From assembly GCF_019802085.1 (NCBI RefSeq), contig NZ_JAHVHV010000005.1, positions 186,001 through 250,000 of the forward strand: a stretch of DNA of 64,000 nucleotides. The letters are read 5' to 3'. This stretch comes from Ferrimonas balearica. Its GTDB lineage: Bacteria; Pseudomonadota; Gammaproteobacteria; Enterobacterales; Shewanellaceae. The position numbers were made by a program, and so were the translations under genes. Below are positions 53,334-61,666 of this stretch, piece after piece (positions within the stretch are counted from its first letter, which is position 1; every line of letters starts with the position of its first letter). A model generated the notes under the pieces. The model saw nothing but the letters and a program-made list of their open reading frames with translations, was not told the DNA's origin and did not search any database.

Positions 53334-54866
53334 TTACTTCAATGCTGCGGGAAGCTGGTGCTGAGGCCAGTTCTGATAGGCCACCGGGCGCAGGAACCGC
53401 TGCATCGCCTGGGCCCCTACCGAGGTGGTCTGGGGAGCGGTGCTGGCCGGCCAGGGGCCGCCGTGGTTTTGGGCCGCGCACACCTCCACCCCGGTGGGCA
53501 TCTGGTTGGCGATCAGCCGCCCGGCCCGGTAGGCGAGGCGCTCCAGCAGGGACGCTTGATGGGCAAAGTCCGCCTCGTTGCCGTGCACCGAGACGGTGAG
53601 CTGGCCGGGCAGGGCGTCCACCAGGGCGTCGTCCAAGCCATCCTGGATCACCAGCACGCAGGGGCCGAACACCTCCTCGAACAGCACCGGATTGTCCAGG
53701 GCGTCATCCCGGTGCACCCGATAGAGCCGCGGCACGGCGCCGTTGGGGTGGCCCTGCTCTTGTCCCTGCCCCTGCCCTTGTCCCCGGGCCAGCAGGGTGA
53801 CCCCGGTCTGGCTGGCCAGGCGTTCGACCTGGCGGCGGTAGGCCTTGGCGATCCCCGGGGTCAGCATCACCCCGTCGGACTGGCTTTTGAGCCCCTCGGA
53901 CAGGTGGGCCAGGTAGCGCTCGGCGCCCTCAGTCTGGGGTAGCAACACCAGGCCCGGACTGGTGCAGAACTGCCCCTGGCCCATCATCATGGAGTCCAAC
54001 TGGGCCTGGGCCAACGCCTCGGGCTGCTCCGCCAATCGGCCCGGCAGCAGCAGCTGCGGGTTGACCGCCCCCAGCTCGCCGAAAAAGGGGATGGGGCGGG
54101 GCCGGCTGGCCGCTTCCCGGGCCAGGCTCTGGCCCACCGCGGCGGAGCCGGTAAAGCCCACCGCGGCGATGCCGGGGTGGCGCACCAGGGCCAGCGAAAG
54201 GGCCGGTGTGCGCCCCTGCAGCAGGGCAAAGAGCCCCGGGGGCAGGCCACAGGCCTCGATGGCCCGGCCGATGGCACCGGCCACCAGCTCGGCGGTGCCG
54301 GGGTGGGCCGGGTGACCCTTGACCACCACGGGGCAGCCGGCGGCCAGGGCCGAGGCGGTGTCACCGCCGGCCACGGAGAAGGCCAGGGGGAAGTTGGATG
54401 CACCGAACACCGCCACCGGGCCCAGGGGCACCTGGCCCAGGCGCAGGTCCGGTCGCGGCAGGGGCTGGCGGTCCGGCAGCGCCGCGTCCTTCAGCACCGC
54501 CTGCAGGGGGGCGCGCAGCCAGGTTGCAAAGGCGCGCAGCTGACCGCAGGTGCGGCCCCGCTCCCCCTCGAGCCGGGCCCGGGGCAGGGCGGTCTCCTGC
54601 TCGGCGCGGGTGATGAGCGCCTCCCCCAGGGATTCGATCCCCTCGGCGATCGCCTCCAGCAGCCTTGCGCGGGTCTCGGCGGGGGTTTGGCGATATGCCA
54701 CAAAGGCGGTTTCGGCGGCGGCCACCGCCTGGGCCACCTCCTGTTCGCTGGCCTCGGCGAAGGCCGGGGCAAGGGGGGCGTCGGCCCGGGGATCCCAGGC
54801 CAGGAAATCGGTTTGGGGCGCGCCGCACCAGCGGCCGGCGATCCAGTGTTGTCCGGTCAGTGTCAT
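53334..54866 (-). CDS. 2-oxoglutarate semialdehyde dehydrogenase (aldehyde dehydrogenase family)
   Basis: A 510-residue NAD(P)+ enzyme. Catalytic Cys301 is in GQGQFCTSPG, general base Glu264 in FFGELGAVNPQ, and FGASNFPLAFSV near 155. These match alpha-ketoglutarate semialdehyde dehydrogenases, which complete hydroxyproline breakdown. An eleven-residue GQGQGQGQEQG repeat (362-372) interrupts the usual sequence. Third gene of the minus-strand operon, 10 bp after the epimerase. Confidence 0.9.
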   Translation of the reverse strand: MTLTGQHWIAGRWCGAPQTDFLAWDPRADAPLAPAFAEASEQEVAQAVAAAETAFVAYRQTPAETRARLLEAIAEGIESLGEALITRAEQETALPRARLEGERGRTCGQLRAFATWLRAPLQAVLKDAALPDRQPLPRPDLRLGQVPLGPVAVFGASNFPLAFSVAGGDTASALAAGCPVVVKGHPAHPGTAELVAGAIGRAIEACGLPPGLFALLQGRTPALSLALVRHPGIAAVGFTGSAAVGQSLAREAASRPRPIPFFGELGAVNPQLLLPGRLAEQPEALAQAQLDSMMMGQGQFCTSPGLVLLPQTEGAERYLAHLSEGLKSQSDGVMLTPGIAKAYRRQVERLASQTGVTLLARGQGQGQGQEQGHPNGAVPRLYRVHRDDALDNPVLFEEVFGPCVLVIQDGLDDALVDALPGQLTVSVHGNEADFAHQASLLERLAYRAGRLIANQMPTGVEVCAAQNHGGPWPASTAPQTTSVGAQAMQRFLRPVAYQNWPQHQLPAALK

Positions 54867-54876
54867 GGAAAAATCC

Positions 54877-55878
54877 TTATTTCACCTGAAAACCAAAGGC
54901 GTAGGGGTCGGCATCGTCCACCACCAGGGTGTTGTGGCCGAACACCCGGGCCCAGCCCTGGATGCTGGGCACGATGGCCGGGCGTCCCGCCAGCTCGGTG
55001 ACCCGCTCCACCCGACCCACGAACTGGCTGCCGATGATCGACTCGTGGACGTAGCGGTCGCCCTCGGCCAGCAGGCCCTTGGCAAAGTGCTGGGCCATCC
55101 GCGCGCTGGTGCCGGTGCCGCAGGGGGATCGGTCCAGGGCCCGCTCGCCGTAGAACACCGCGTTGGCGCCGTCGGAGTCGGGCCGGGTGGGGGTGCCGGT
55201 CCAGAGCACGTGGCTGACCCCCCGCACCGTGGGATCCTCGGGGTGGACGCAGGCCAGGGTGGCGTCGGCCACCTGGCGCACTATGGGGCTCCAGCGCAGC
55301 AGGGTGTCAGCGGACCAGTGCTCGATGCCGGGGAAGTGCGCCTGGGGTTCGACGATGACGTAGAAGTTGCCGCCGTAGGCCACGTCCACGGTGAGCGAAC
55401 CCAGCCCCGGCACTTCCAGGGTCTGGTCGGCGTGGGCCAGGTAGGCGGGGACATTGGTCAGCCGCACCCAGGCCACCTTGTCGCCTTCCTGCTGGTACTG
55501 CACCTGGATGAGCCCGGCGGGCACCTCCAGGCGCAGCTGGCCGGGCACCTTGGGGGTAATCAACCCCGCTTCCAGCGCGGCGGTGACGGTGCCTATGGTG
55601 CCGTGGCCACACATGGGCAGGCAGCCGGAGGTCTCCACGAAGAGGATGGCGGCGTCGTTGGCCTCATCACAAGGGGGGTAGAGAAAGGCACCGGACATCA
55701 TGTCGTGGCCCCGGGGCTCAAACATCAGCGCCTGGCGGATCCAGTCGTGGTGGGCCAGGAAATCCTGTCGTTTCTCGCTCATGGTCCGGCCCACCAGCGG
55801 CGGGTGGCCGCTGGTGATCAGGCGCACCGGATTGCCACAGGTGTGGGCGTCGATGCAGGCGAAGGTGCCTTTGATCAT
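54877..55878 (-). CDS. 4-hydroxyproline 2-epimerase (proline racemase superfamily)
   Basis: A 333-residue enzyme with both catalytic cysteines: Cys90 in LPMCGHGTIG and Cys253 in DRSPCGTGTSAR. The Cys-Cys pair denotes racemase/epimerase activity. Context with a pyrroline-hydroxycarboxylate deaminase and a semialdehyde dehydrogenase points to trans-4-hydroxy-L-proline to cis-4-hydroxy-D-proline. 9 bp after the deaminase gene. Confidence 0.92.
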   Translation of the reverse strand: MIKGTFACIDAHTCGNPVRLITSGHPPLVGRTMSEKRQDFLAHHDWIRQALMFEPRGHDMMSGAFLYPPCDEANDAAILFVETSGCLPMCGHGTIGTVTAALEAGLITPKVPGQLRLEVPAGLIQVQYQQEGDKVAWVRLTNVPAYLAHADQTLEVPGLGSLTVDVAYGGNFYVIVEPQAHFPGIEHWSADTLLRWSPIVRQVADATLACVHPEDPTVRGVSHVLWTGTPTRPDSDGANAVFYGERALDRSPCGTGTSARMAQHFAKGLLAEGDRYVHESIIGSQFVGRVERVTELAGRPAIVPSIQGWARVFGHNTLVVDDADPYAFGFQVK

Positions 55879-55887
55879 GCCGCCCCC

Positions 55888-56802
55888 TCAGTCCAGGTTG
55901 TAGGGGGCCAGGGAGGGGCGCTGGGCCATCGCCTGCTCGAACACCCGGGTGACCCGCTTCCGCTCGGCACCACTGAGGGGCAGACGCGGGGCCCGCACGG
56001 TTTCGCTGCCGCGCCCGGCCAGCTGCTCCGCGTACTTGATGCACTGCACCAGGTGGGGCACGGTATCCAGCCGCAGCAGGGGCAGGAACCAGCGCCACAG
56101 GGTGAGCGCCTCCTGGTAGCGCCCCGCCTGGGCCAGCTTGAAGATGGCCACCGATTCTCTGGGGAAGACGTTGGTCAGCCCGGAGATCCAGCCGGTGGCG
56201 CCCAGCATCAGGCTCTCCAGGGCGATGTCGTCCACCCCGCAGAACACGATGAAACGATCGCCGAAGCGATTGTGCAGCTCGGTGATGCGGCGGGTGTCGG
56301 TGGTGGACTCCTTGATCGCCACGATGTTGGCCTCCTCGGCCAGCTCGGCGGTCATCTCCAGGTCGATGTCCACCCCGTAGGTCACCGGGTTGTTGTAGAT
56401 CATGATGGGCAGGGCGGTGGCCCGGGCCACGGTGCGGTAGTGGTAGAGGGTCTCCTCCCGGTTGGCCCGGTAGACCATGCCCGGCAGCAGCATGATGCCG
56501 TCCACCCCCATCGCCTCGGCGTCACGCACGTAGTCGACGGCGAAGGCGGTGGTGGTTTCGGCGCAGCCGGCGATCACCGGAATGCGCCCCTTGGCCACGC
56601 TCAGGGTGTGGCGCAGGAAGGTGCGCTTCTCCTCGGCGCTCAGGGAGCAGTTCTCCCCCACGGTGCCCAGGGCGATGATGCCGTGGATGCCGTCGTCGAT
56701 GAGCTGCTCCAGCATCCGCTGGTTGGCCGCCAGGTCCAATTGACCGTTGGCGTGAAACTGGGTGGAGATGGCGGGATAGACACCGTACCAATCAACCTTC
56801 AT
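55888..56802 (-). CDS. Dihydrodipicolinate synthase-family deaminase (1-pyrroline-4-hydroxy-2-carboxylate deaminase)
   Basis: A 304-residue aldolase-fold enzyme; start MKVDWYGVYPAIST at 56802, preceded by AGAGGGAT. Schiff-base Lys164 is in VAIKEST and Tyr136 in MIYNNP. The family motif GTVGENCSLSAEEK is present. In hydroxyproline operons this enzyme makes 2-oxoglutarate semialdehyde. First gene of the minus-strand operon. Confidence 0.9.
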   Translation of the reverse strand: MKVDWYGVYPAISTQFHANGQLDLAANQRMLEQLIDDGIHGIIALGTVGENCSLSAEEKRTFLRHTLSVAKGRIPVIAGCAETTTAFAVDYVRDAEAMGVDGIMLLPGMVYRANREETLYHYRTVARATALPIMIYNNPVTYGVDIDLEMTAELAEEANIVAIKESTTDTRRITELHNRFGDRFIVFCGVDDIALESLMLGATGWISGLTNVFPRESVAIFKLAQAGRYQEALTLWRWFLPLLRLDTVPHLVQCIKYAEQLAGRGSETVRAPRLPLSGAERKRVTRVFEQAMAQRPSLAPYNLD

Positions 56803-56849
56803 GGAAGATCCCTCTTTGCTGTAGTGTTGGCCTGAAGCAGGCGATTGCG

Positions 56850-56878
56850 TTGACTTGAATATTGTATACAATTATAAA
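56850..56878 (+). promoter_or_regulatory. Sigma-70 promoter of the trans-3-hydroxyproline dehydratase gene
   Basis: TTGACT (56850-56855), 17-bp spacer and TATAAA (56873-56878) form a near-ideal promoter. On the minus strand TTGCGT-17-TATACA can be read overlapping the same spot for the divergent operon. Confidence 0.75.
56861..56872. promoter_or_regulatory. Perfect operator ATTGTATACAAT in divergent hydroxyproline promoter
   Basis: A perfect 12-bp palindrome that fills the spacer directly before the plus-strand -10 element and overlaps the minus-strand -10. Typical for GntR/FCD repressors; likely target of the 52543-53223 product. Confidence 0.75.
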
Positions 56879-56915
56879 ATCGGTAACGCAAGTACCGGTT
56901 ACTCTAACCCAAGCT

Positions 56916-56952
56916 GGTCGAATCTCGACCGTTTTTTGACCAAGGTCGATAG
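56916..56952 (+). promoter_or_regulatory. Leader with alternative hairpins before the dehydratase gene
   Basis: GGTCGA-ATC-TCGACC (56916-56930) is followed by GTTTTTT; a second GGTCGA copy (56944-56949) can instead pair with TCGACC and lies near the ribosome site GGAGGAA (56954-56960). The GACYAARGTC motif coincides with 56938-56947. Possible attenuator, or operator. Confidence 0.4.
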
Positions 56953-56965
56953 CGGAGGAAAGACA

Positions 56966-57991
56966 ATGACATGGACGGTTCCCGCTGCCCTTAGCCAGGG
57001 CGCCACCCGGTTCACCACCCTGGACGCCCACACCGAGGGGGAGCCGCTGCGGATCATCACCGGCGGCTATCCGCCCCTGCCCGGTGACAACATTCTGGCC
57101 AAGCGACGCTACCTGACCGAACACCTGGATCACTACCGCCGTCTGCTGATGCACGAACCCCGGGGCCACAGCGACATGTACGGGGCGCTGCTGACCGAAC
57201 CGGTGACCGACGACGGCGACTTCGGGGTGCTCTTTTTGCACAACGAGGGCTACTCCTCTATGTGCGGCCACGCGGTGCTGGCCCTGGCCCAGGTGGCGGC
57301 CCAGTGTGGCGAACGCCGCGCCCCCTTTACCCTGAAGATCGACGCCCCCGCCGGGCGGGTCACCGCCTACCTGACCCCCACCGATTCGGGCTGGGAGGCC
57401 TGTTTCGATAACGTCGCCAGCTTTGTCGAGTGCCTGGACCAGACCGTCGAGGTGCCCGGGCTGGGGCGGGTGGCCTACGACATCGCCTTCGGCGGGGCCT
57501 ACTACGCCTTTGTCGATGCCGATGCCCTGGGGCTCAGCCTGGTCCCGGAGCAGGGTCAGGCCCTGAAGCAGGCCGGGCAGGCGATAAAGCAGGCGGTGGC
57601 CGAGGCCTGGCCCTTGAGCCACCCCCTCGAGCCGGACCTGAGTTTTCTCTACGCCACCATCTTCACCTCGGCCCGGGTGGCCGAGGCGGGGCGCCACAGC
57701 CGTCATGTGTGCATCTTCGCCGATGGCGAGCTGGATCGCAGCCCCACCGGCACCGGGGTGTCGGCCCGGGCCGCTCTGCTGCACGCTCGGGGGGCGCTGG
57801 CGTTGGGCCAGAGCATTGAGATTGAGAGCATCGTCGGCGGGCGGATGGGGGTGAGGGCGCTTGAGAGCCTGGACTACCACGGCAAACCGGCGGTGGTGCC
57901 CCGGGTCAGCGGGCGGGCCTGGATCACCGGGGAGCACCGCTTCTACCTGGACCCCAAGGACCCCTTTCCCCAGGGCTTTCTGATCCGCTGA
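56966..57991 (+). CDS. trans-3-hydroxy-L-proline dehydratase (proline racemase superfamily)
   Basis: A 341-residue enzyme with Cys100 in SSMCGHAVLA and Thr261 in place of the second cysteine (DRSPTGTGVSAR). The Cys/Thr pair is the hallmark of trans-3-hydroxy-L-proline dehydratases, which yield 1-pyrroline-2-carboxylate. The ATG at 56966 has a strong GGAGG site 6 bases upstream; the upstream frame back to 56855 is promoter. Product is used by the reductase at 62981-63922. Confidence 0.93.
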   Translation: MTWTVPAALSQGATRFTTLDAHTEGEPLRIITGGYPPLPGDNILAKRRYLTEHLDHYRRLLMHEPRGHSDMYGALLTEPVTDDGDFGVLFLHNEGYSSMCGHAVLALAQVAAQCGERRAPFTLKIDAPAGRVTAYLTPTDSGWEACFDNVASFVECLDQTVEVPGLGRVAYDIAFGGAYYAFVDADALGLSLVPEQGQALKQAGQAIKQAVAEAWPLSHPLEPDLSFLYATIFTSARVAEAGRHSRHVCIFADGELDRSPTGTGVSARAALLHARGALALGQSIEIESIVGGRMGVRALESLDYHGKPAVVPRVSGRAWITGEHRFYLDPKDPFPQGFLIR

Positions 57992-58002
57992 TGGAGGGGG
58001 CG

Positions 58003-59229
58003 ATGAACAACGAAGATGTGGTGATCGTCGGTGCCGGGGTGGTGGGGCTGACCACGGCCGCGGCGCTCAGCCGCGCCGGCCGCCGGGTGCTGCTGCTGGA
58101 CCCCCTGGGGCCGGGGGAGGGCACCTCCTACGGCAACGCCGGCCACTTTGCCACCGAGCAGGTGTTCCCTTTGGCGGATCCGGCGCTGCTGCCCCGTCTG
58201 CCGGGGATGCTGCTGGACCCCCTGGGGCCCTTTCGCATCCGCCTGGGTTACCTGCTTCGGGCCCTGCCCTGGTTTGGCCGCTTCCTGCTCAACATGCGCG
58301 CCGGGGCCCGGGCCCGAAACACCGAGGCGCTGCGCCGGCTCAATGAAGCGGCCCTGGCCCAGTGGGGCGCGCTGCTTGGGGAGTGGGGGCTGGAGTCGCA
58401 CCTGGTGCGCGAAGGCTCTTTGCTGGTGTTTGAGCGGACCGACGAGGCCAAGGTGCAGAGGATATTGGCCCAGTACCTAAGCCAGGGGGTGGCGGCCCGC
58501 TACCTGGACAGGGCGGCGCTCAGGGCGTTGGAGCCGGCGCTGTCGGAGGCGGTGCAGCGGGGGATCTGGTTTACCGATACCGGTCACACCCCGGACCCCT
58601 ATGCCTTGAGCCTGGGGATCTGGCAGCGACTTCGCGAGCAGGGAGCCCGTCACAGGGCGGTGTCGGTGGCGGCCATCGAGCCGGGGGGCACCGTGGTGCT
58701 GGAGGGTGGAGAGCGCCTGGTGGCCCGTGAGGTGATCCTCTGTGCCGGGGCCCACTCCAAAGTCTTGGCGGCGGGGGTGGGGCACCGCCTGCCCCTGGAC
58801 ACCGAACGGGGTTATCACCTGATGCTGCCCGGTCACAGTGGCCTGACCCGGCCGGTGAGCAGTTACGAGCGCAGCTTTATCATCACCCCCATGGCCGGCG
58901 GCACCCGCCTGGCGGGCACCGTGGAGTTTGCCGGGCTGGCCGCCCCCATGGACCCACGCCGGGCGGACATCCTGTTGACCCATGGCCAGGCGCTGCTGCC
59001 GGGGCTTGAGGGCAAAGGGGCCGAACGCTGGATGGGGTATCGGCCCAGCCTGCCCGACTCCCTTCCGGTGATGGGGGCCGCCGCCCCCGGGGTGTGGTTC
59101 AACTTTGGCCACCAGCACCTGGGGCTGACCCAGGCGGCGGTGAGCGGTGCCTGGCTGGCGGATGCGGTGCTCCAGGGGCAGAGCGCGCCGCTGGCGCCCT
59201 TCTCCCCCCGGCGCTTTACAGGGCCTTGA
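58003..59229 (+). CDS. FAD-dependent D-hydroxyproline/D-amino acid dehydrogenase-like oxidoreductase
   Basis: A 408-residue flavoprotein; MNNEDVVIVGAGVVGLTTAAAL begins with a Rossmann FAD motif. The ATG at 58003 has GGAGGGGG at good spacing, better than the ATG at 57991, which overlaps the previous stop. DadA-like features: PVSSYERSFIITPMAGGTRLAGTVEFAG and MGYRPSLPDSLPVMGAAAP. Placed to oxidise cis-4-hydroxy-D-proline to the pyrroline. Its end overlaps the convergent HlyD gene by 14 bp. Confidence 0.87.
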   Translation: MNNEDVVIVGAGVVGLTTAAALSRAGRRVLLLDPLGPGEGTSYGNAGHFATEQVFPLADPALLPRLPGMLLDPLGPFRIRLGYLLRALPWFGRFLLNMRAGARARNTEALRRLNEAALAQWGALLGEWGLESHLVREGSLLVFERTDEAKVQRILAQYLSQGVAARYLDRAALRALEPALSEAVQRGIWFTDTGHTPDPYALSLGIWQRLREQGARHRAVSVAAIEPGGTVVLEGGERLVAREVILCAGAHSKVLAAGVGHRLPLDTERGYHLMLPGHSGLTRPVSSYERSFIITPMAGGTRLAGTVEFAGLAAPMDPRRADILLTHGQALLPGLEGKGAERWMGYRPSLPDSLPVMGAAAPGVWFNFGHQHLGLTQAAVSGAWLADAVLQGQSAPLAPFSPRRFTGP

Positions 59230-60247
59230 AGTAGGCCTTCAGCGCACTCAGGCGCACCGTGGCCGCACCGATGATGTCGATAAAGCCCAGGGCGGAGTGG
59301 GGCTTGGTGCCGGAGATCCAGGCCGAGCCCACGGCGCCGATGGGCAGTTCCAGCCCCTCGGGCTCCTCGAACTCGATGATCACCGTACGGCCCACCGAAT
59401 TCATGCCCCGGCCAACGAACTGGCGGGTCATGGGGTCCCCGGCCACGGGGCTTAAGCTGGCCTCACCGGTGCCCGGGCGTATCGAGTGCACCCGCCCACG
59501 GAAGATCTGCCCCGGGTAGGCGTCCACGTAGAACTCGGTGAAGGCGCCCTCCACCAGGTGGCCGTAGAACTGGTCCGCCACCCGCACCTCGAGAAACTTC
59601 CGGCTGGTATCGTACAGGTGCATGTTGCCAACCCGGCTGCCGGCGGCCAGGTTCACCACCGATAACTGGCCATCGAAGGGCGCCACCACCTGCTGACGGT
59701 CCCGCAGAAACTCCACCCGACGCCGCTCCGCCTGCACAGACGCGATCTGGGCCTCGGCGGACTGGATCTCCGCCCGCAGGGTCGCCACCTGGGTGGTGAG
59801 ATCGTCCCGGCTCTGCTCACTGGCGAAATCCTCCAGCGCCTCCTGACGGGCCAGGTCCCGCTTGTTCTGCGCCTTCTGGGTGTAGAGGGCGTCGATCTTG
59901 CGGCGGGTGGCCTTGATCTGGGCCTCCAGGGAGGCCACCTGGGCGGCGGTCTCCTCATCCACCAGGGTGTAGATAAGATCGCCGGCCTGCACCTTTTGGT
60001 TGTGGGTGACGAACACCTCGTCCACCTGCTGGCCCACCAGGGGGGAGAGGATCGCCTGGGGCGCCCGCACCGTGGCGGAGTTGGTCAGGTCCACGTAGGC
60101 CCAGTAGCGGCTGCCGGTAAACAGCATCGCCAGGATGAAGACGCCGATGGCGGTGGACCAGAACTGGGTCTTGAGGTTCCAGGGCATCACCTTGAGCTTG
60201 ACCAGCAGCCAGATCAGCAGCGCGTAGGGGATCATGATCTCTTTCAT
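59216..60247 (-). CDS. HlyD-family membrane fusion protein
   Basis: A 343-residue protein from the ATG at 60247 (MKEIMIPYALLIWLLVKLKVM). A membrane segment follows at 29-47, then a beta-barrel half, a coiled-coil hairpin (about 95-180, QVASLEAQIKATRRKIDALYTQKAQ...) and the second barrel half (VVAPFDGQLSVVNLAAGSRVG). This matches YibH/EmrA-like periplasmic adaptors. It overlaps the upstream small membrane gene by 4 bp and there is no inner-membrane pump gene beside it. Confidence 0.88.
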   Translation of the reverse strand: MKEIMIPYALLIWLLVKLKVMPWNLKTQFWSTAIGVFILAMLFTGSRYWAYVDLTNSATVRAPQAILSPLVGQQVDEVFVTHNQKVQAGDLIYTLVDEETAAQVASLEAQIKATRRKIDALYTQKAQNKRDLARQEALEDFASEQSRDDLTTQVATLRAEIQSAEAQIASVQAERRRVEFLRDRQQVVAPFDGQLSVVNLAAGSRVGNMHLYDTSRKFLEVRVADQFYGHLVEGAFTEFYVDAYPGQIFRGRVHSIRPGTGEASLSPVAGDPMTRQFVGRGMNSVGRTVIIEFEEPEGLELPIGAVGSAWISGTKPHSALGFIDIIGAATVRLSALKAYFKAL

Positions 60248-60690
60248 TGACGGGTCTCCTTCTGCATGCCGGCCCGGATCACCCGGGAGAGGTGATCGCC
60301 GATGGCGTTCCAGGGGGTAAAGGCCAGGATGATGGCCAGCACCCACCAGGCCTTGTTGATGAACAGACCGCACAGGCAAAGACCGAAGATCACCTTGGTG
60401 AGCAGGTGGTTCTCGCCCTGGGCCTTGTGCACCGGGATCTCATGCAGGTTCCACAGCAGCTTGAGCAGCAACACCACCAGGGCCAGGGTGACCACGAAGA
60501 GGAACCCCATAAACCACTCGGCGTCCAGCAGCACCATGATCGCCGGCACCTCGGCGAAGTAATCCACCGGCAGATCCTGGCCGTGGACGGTGCTGAGCCC
60601 GGTGAAAAACACCATCAGGCCGGCAGCGGCGGCCAGCAGGGCCAATTTAAGGCCCAGCTTCATCAGCCGGGCGGACAGGGATGGGGTCAT
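60244..60690 (-). CDS. Multi-pass inner-membrane protein, partner of HlyD protein
   Basis: A 148-residue protein with four hydrophobic segments (about 10-30, 48-75, 96-115 and 118-135). ATG at 60690. It resembles in size and position the YiaW/YibI-type partners of YiaV/YibH adaptors, but I see no clear signature. Coupled by the 4-bp overlap to the HlyD gene, so the two form one unit. Confidence 0.7.
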   Translation of the reverse strand: MTPSLSARLMKLGLKLALLAAAAGLMVFFTGLSTVHGQDLPVDYFAEVPAIMVLLDAEWFMGFLFVVTLALVVLLLKLLWNLHEIPVHKAQGENHLLTKVIFGLCLCGLFINKAWWVLAIILAFTPWNAIGDHLSRVIRAGMQKETRQ

Positions 60691-60848
60691 CGGGGTCGCC
60701 TCAAGGTCGTTCAGGAGCGGGCAGACTAGAGGGCGGGGGCGAGGGAGACAACGGGCCGGGATCACATACGCCGGCGATTGCATTGGTTCAGCTTAGGTTT
60801 AGCTAGTAACTTACTGAAAAATATAAATAAGCAGTAATTCTCGCCTTG

Positions 60849-60865
60849 CTTAATTTGAAATTAAG
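60849..60865. repeat. AT-rich palindrome CTTAATTT-G-AAATTAAG
   Basis: A perfect 8-bp-arm inverted repeat directly before the stop codon of the mutarotase gene. It may be an operator, or a terminator-like element of the minus-strand operon. Confidence 0.35.
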
Positions 60866-61666
60866 TTAGACGGCACTCAGCCGTTGATGCAGGGTGTGGC
60901 TGGCCCCGGGGGCCAGGGTCAGGGAGCTGAGCGCCCGCGCGCTCTCCAGACAGAGGAACTCCTGCTCGCCGCCGGGGTGGAGATCACCGATCCCCATCGC
61001 GCCCTCGGCACCGGGGTTCCAGATCACCATGGCGTCGTGGCCCTCGTTGGCCACCGTCAAGGCGCCGCGCTCCTGGGGCAGCACCACCCGGTCCAGCTGT
61101 GGCACCACGGCATCCACCGGCACCGGCGGGCAGGGGGGCTCGAAGCGGGCCTTGGCACCGCCGGACAGCTTGTCCAGGTAGGGGCGGTAGGCCAGCTCCC
61201 CCAGGCTGAGGCCCGGCAGGTCGGCGGCCAGGTAGCTGTGCAGGGCGGCGGTAAAGGCCCAGGGGGCCCGGTCGGTGTTGGTGACGGTGAGGCTCATCGA
61301 CAGGCTGTCCGGGGTCAGGCAATAGGCCATCTGGGCCTCGAAGCGGTGGGGCCACAGGGCCATGGTGGCCTCGTCGTCGCACAGGCTCAGCACCAGGCGG
61401 GCCTGCTGCGCACTCGCTTCCTGCTGGGCGACCTGCCAAAGCCGGGTGCGGGCGAAGCCGTGGCTGGGGCCCGGGTGGTCTTTGCCGAACCAGGGAAAGC
61501 ACAAAGGCACGCCGCCGCGGATGGGGCCGCTGCCGTCCATCAGCGCCGTTCGACTGAGCCAGAGCCGCTGCTGCTCCCCCTGGCGCCAGCCCAGCGCCTG
61601 GGCGCCGAAGGGGGTCACCGTCAGGGTGCTGTCACCGCAGCTCAGGGTGAGGATGGGCAGGGACAT
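60866..61666 (-). CDS. D-hexose-6-phosphate mutarotase-like protein (YeaD family)
   Basis: A 266-residue aldose-epimerase-fold protein; ATG at 61666. GGVPLCFPWFGKDHPGPSHGFARTRLWQV is the YeaD signature and contains the catalytic His; a conserved Glu lies further on. It interconverts anomers of sugar 6-phosphates. Its start overlaps the end of the peptidase gene by 35 bp. Why it joins this operon is unclear. Confidence 0.9.
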   Translation of the reverse strand: MSLPILTLSCGDSTLTVTPFGAQALGWRQGEQQRLWLSRTALMDGSGPIRGGVPLCFPWFGKDHPGPSHGFARTRLWQVAQQEASAQQARLVLSLCDDEATMALWPHRFEAQMAYCLTPDSLSMSLTVTNTDRAPWAFTAALHSYLAADLPGLSLGELAYRPYLDKLSGGAKARFEPPCPPVPVDAVVPQLDRVVLPQERGALTVANEGHDAMVIWNPGAEGAMGIGDLHPGGEQEFLCLESARALSSLTLAPGASHTLHQRLSAV

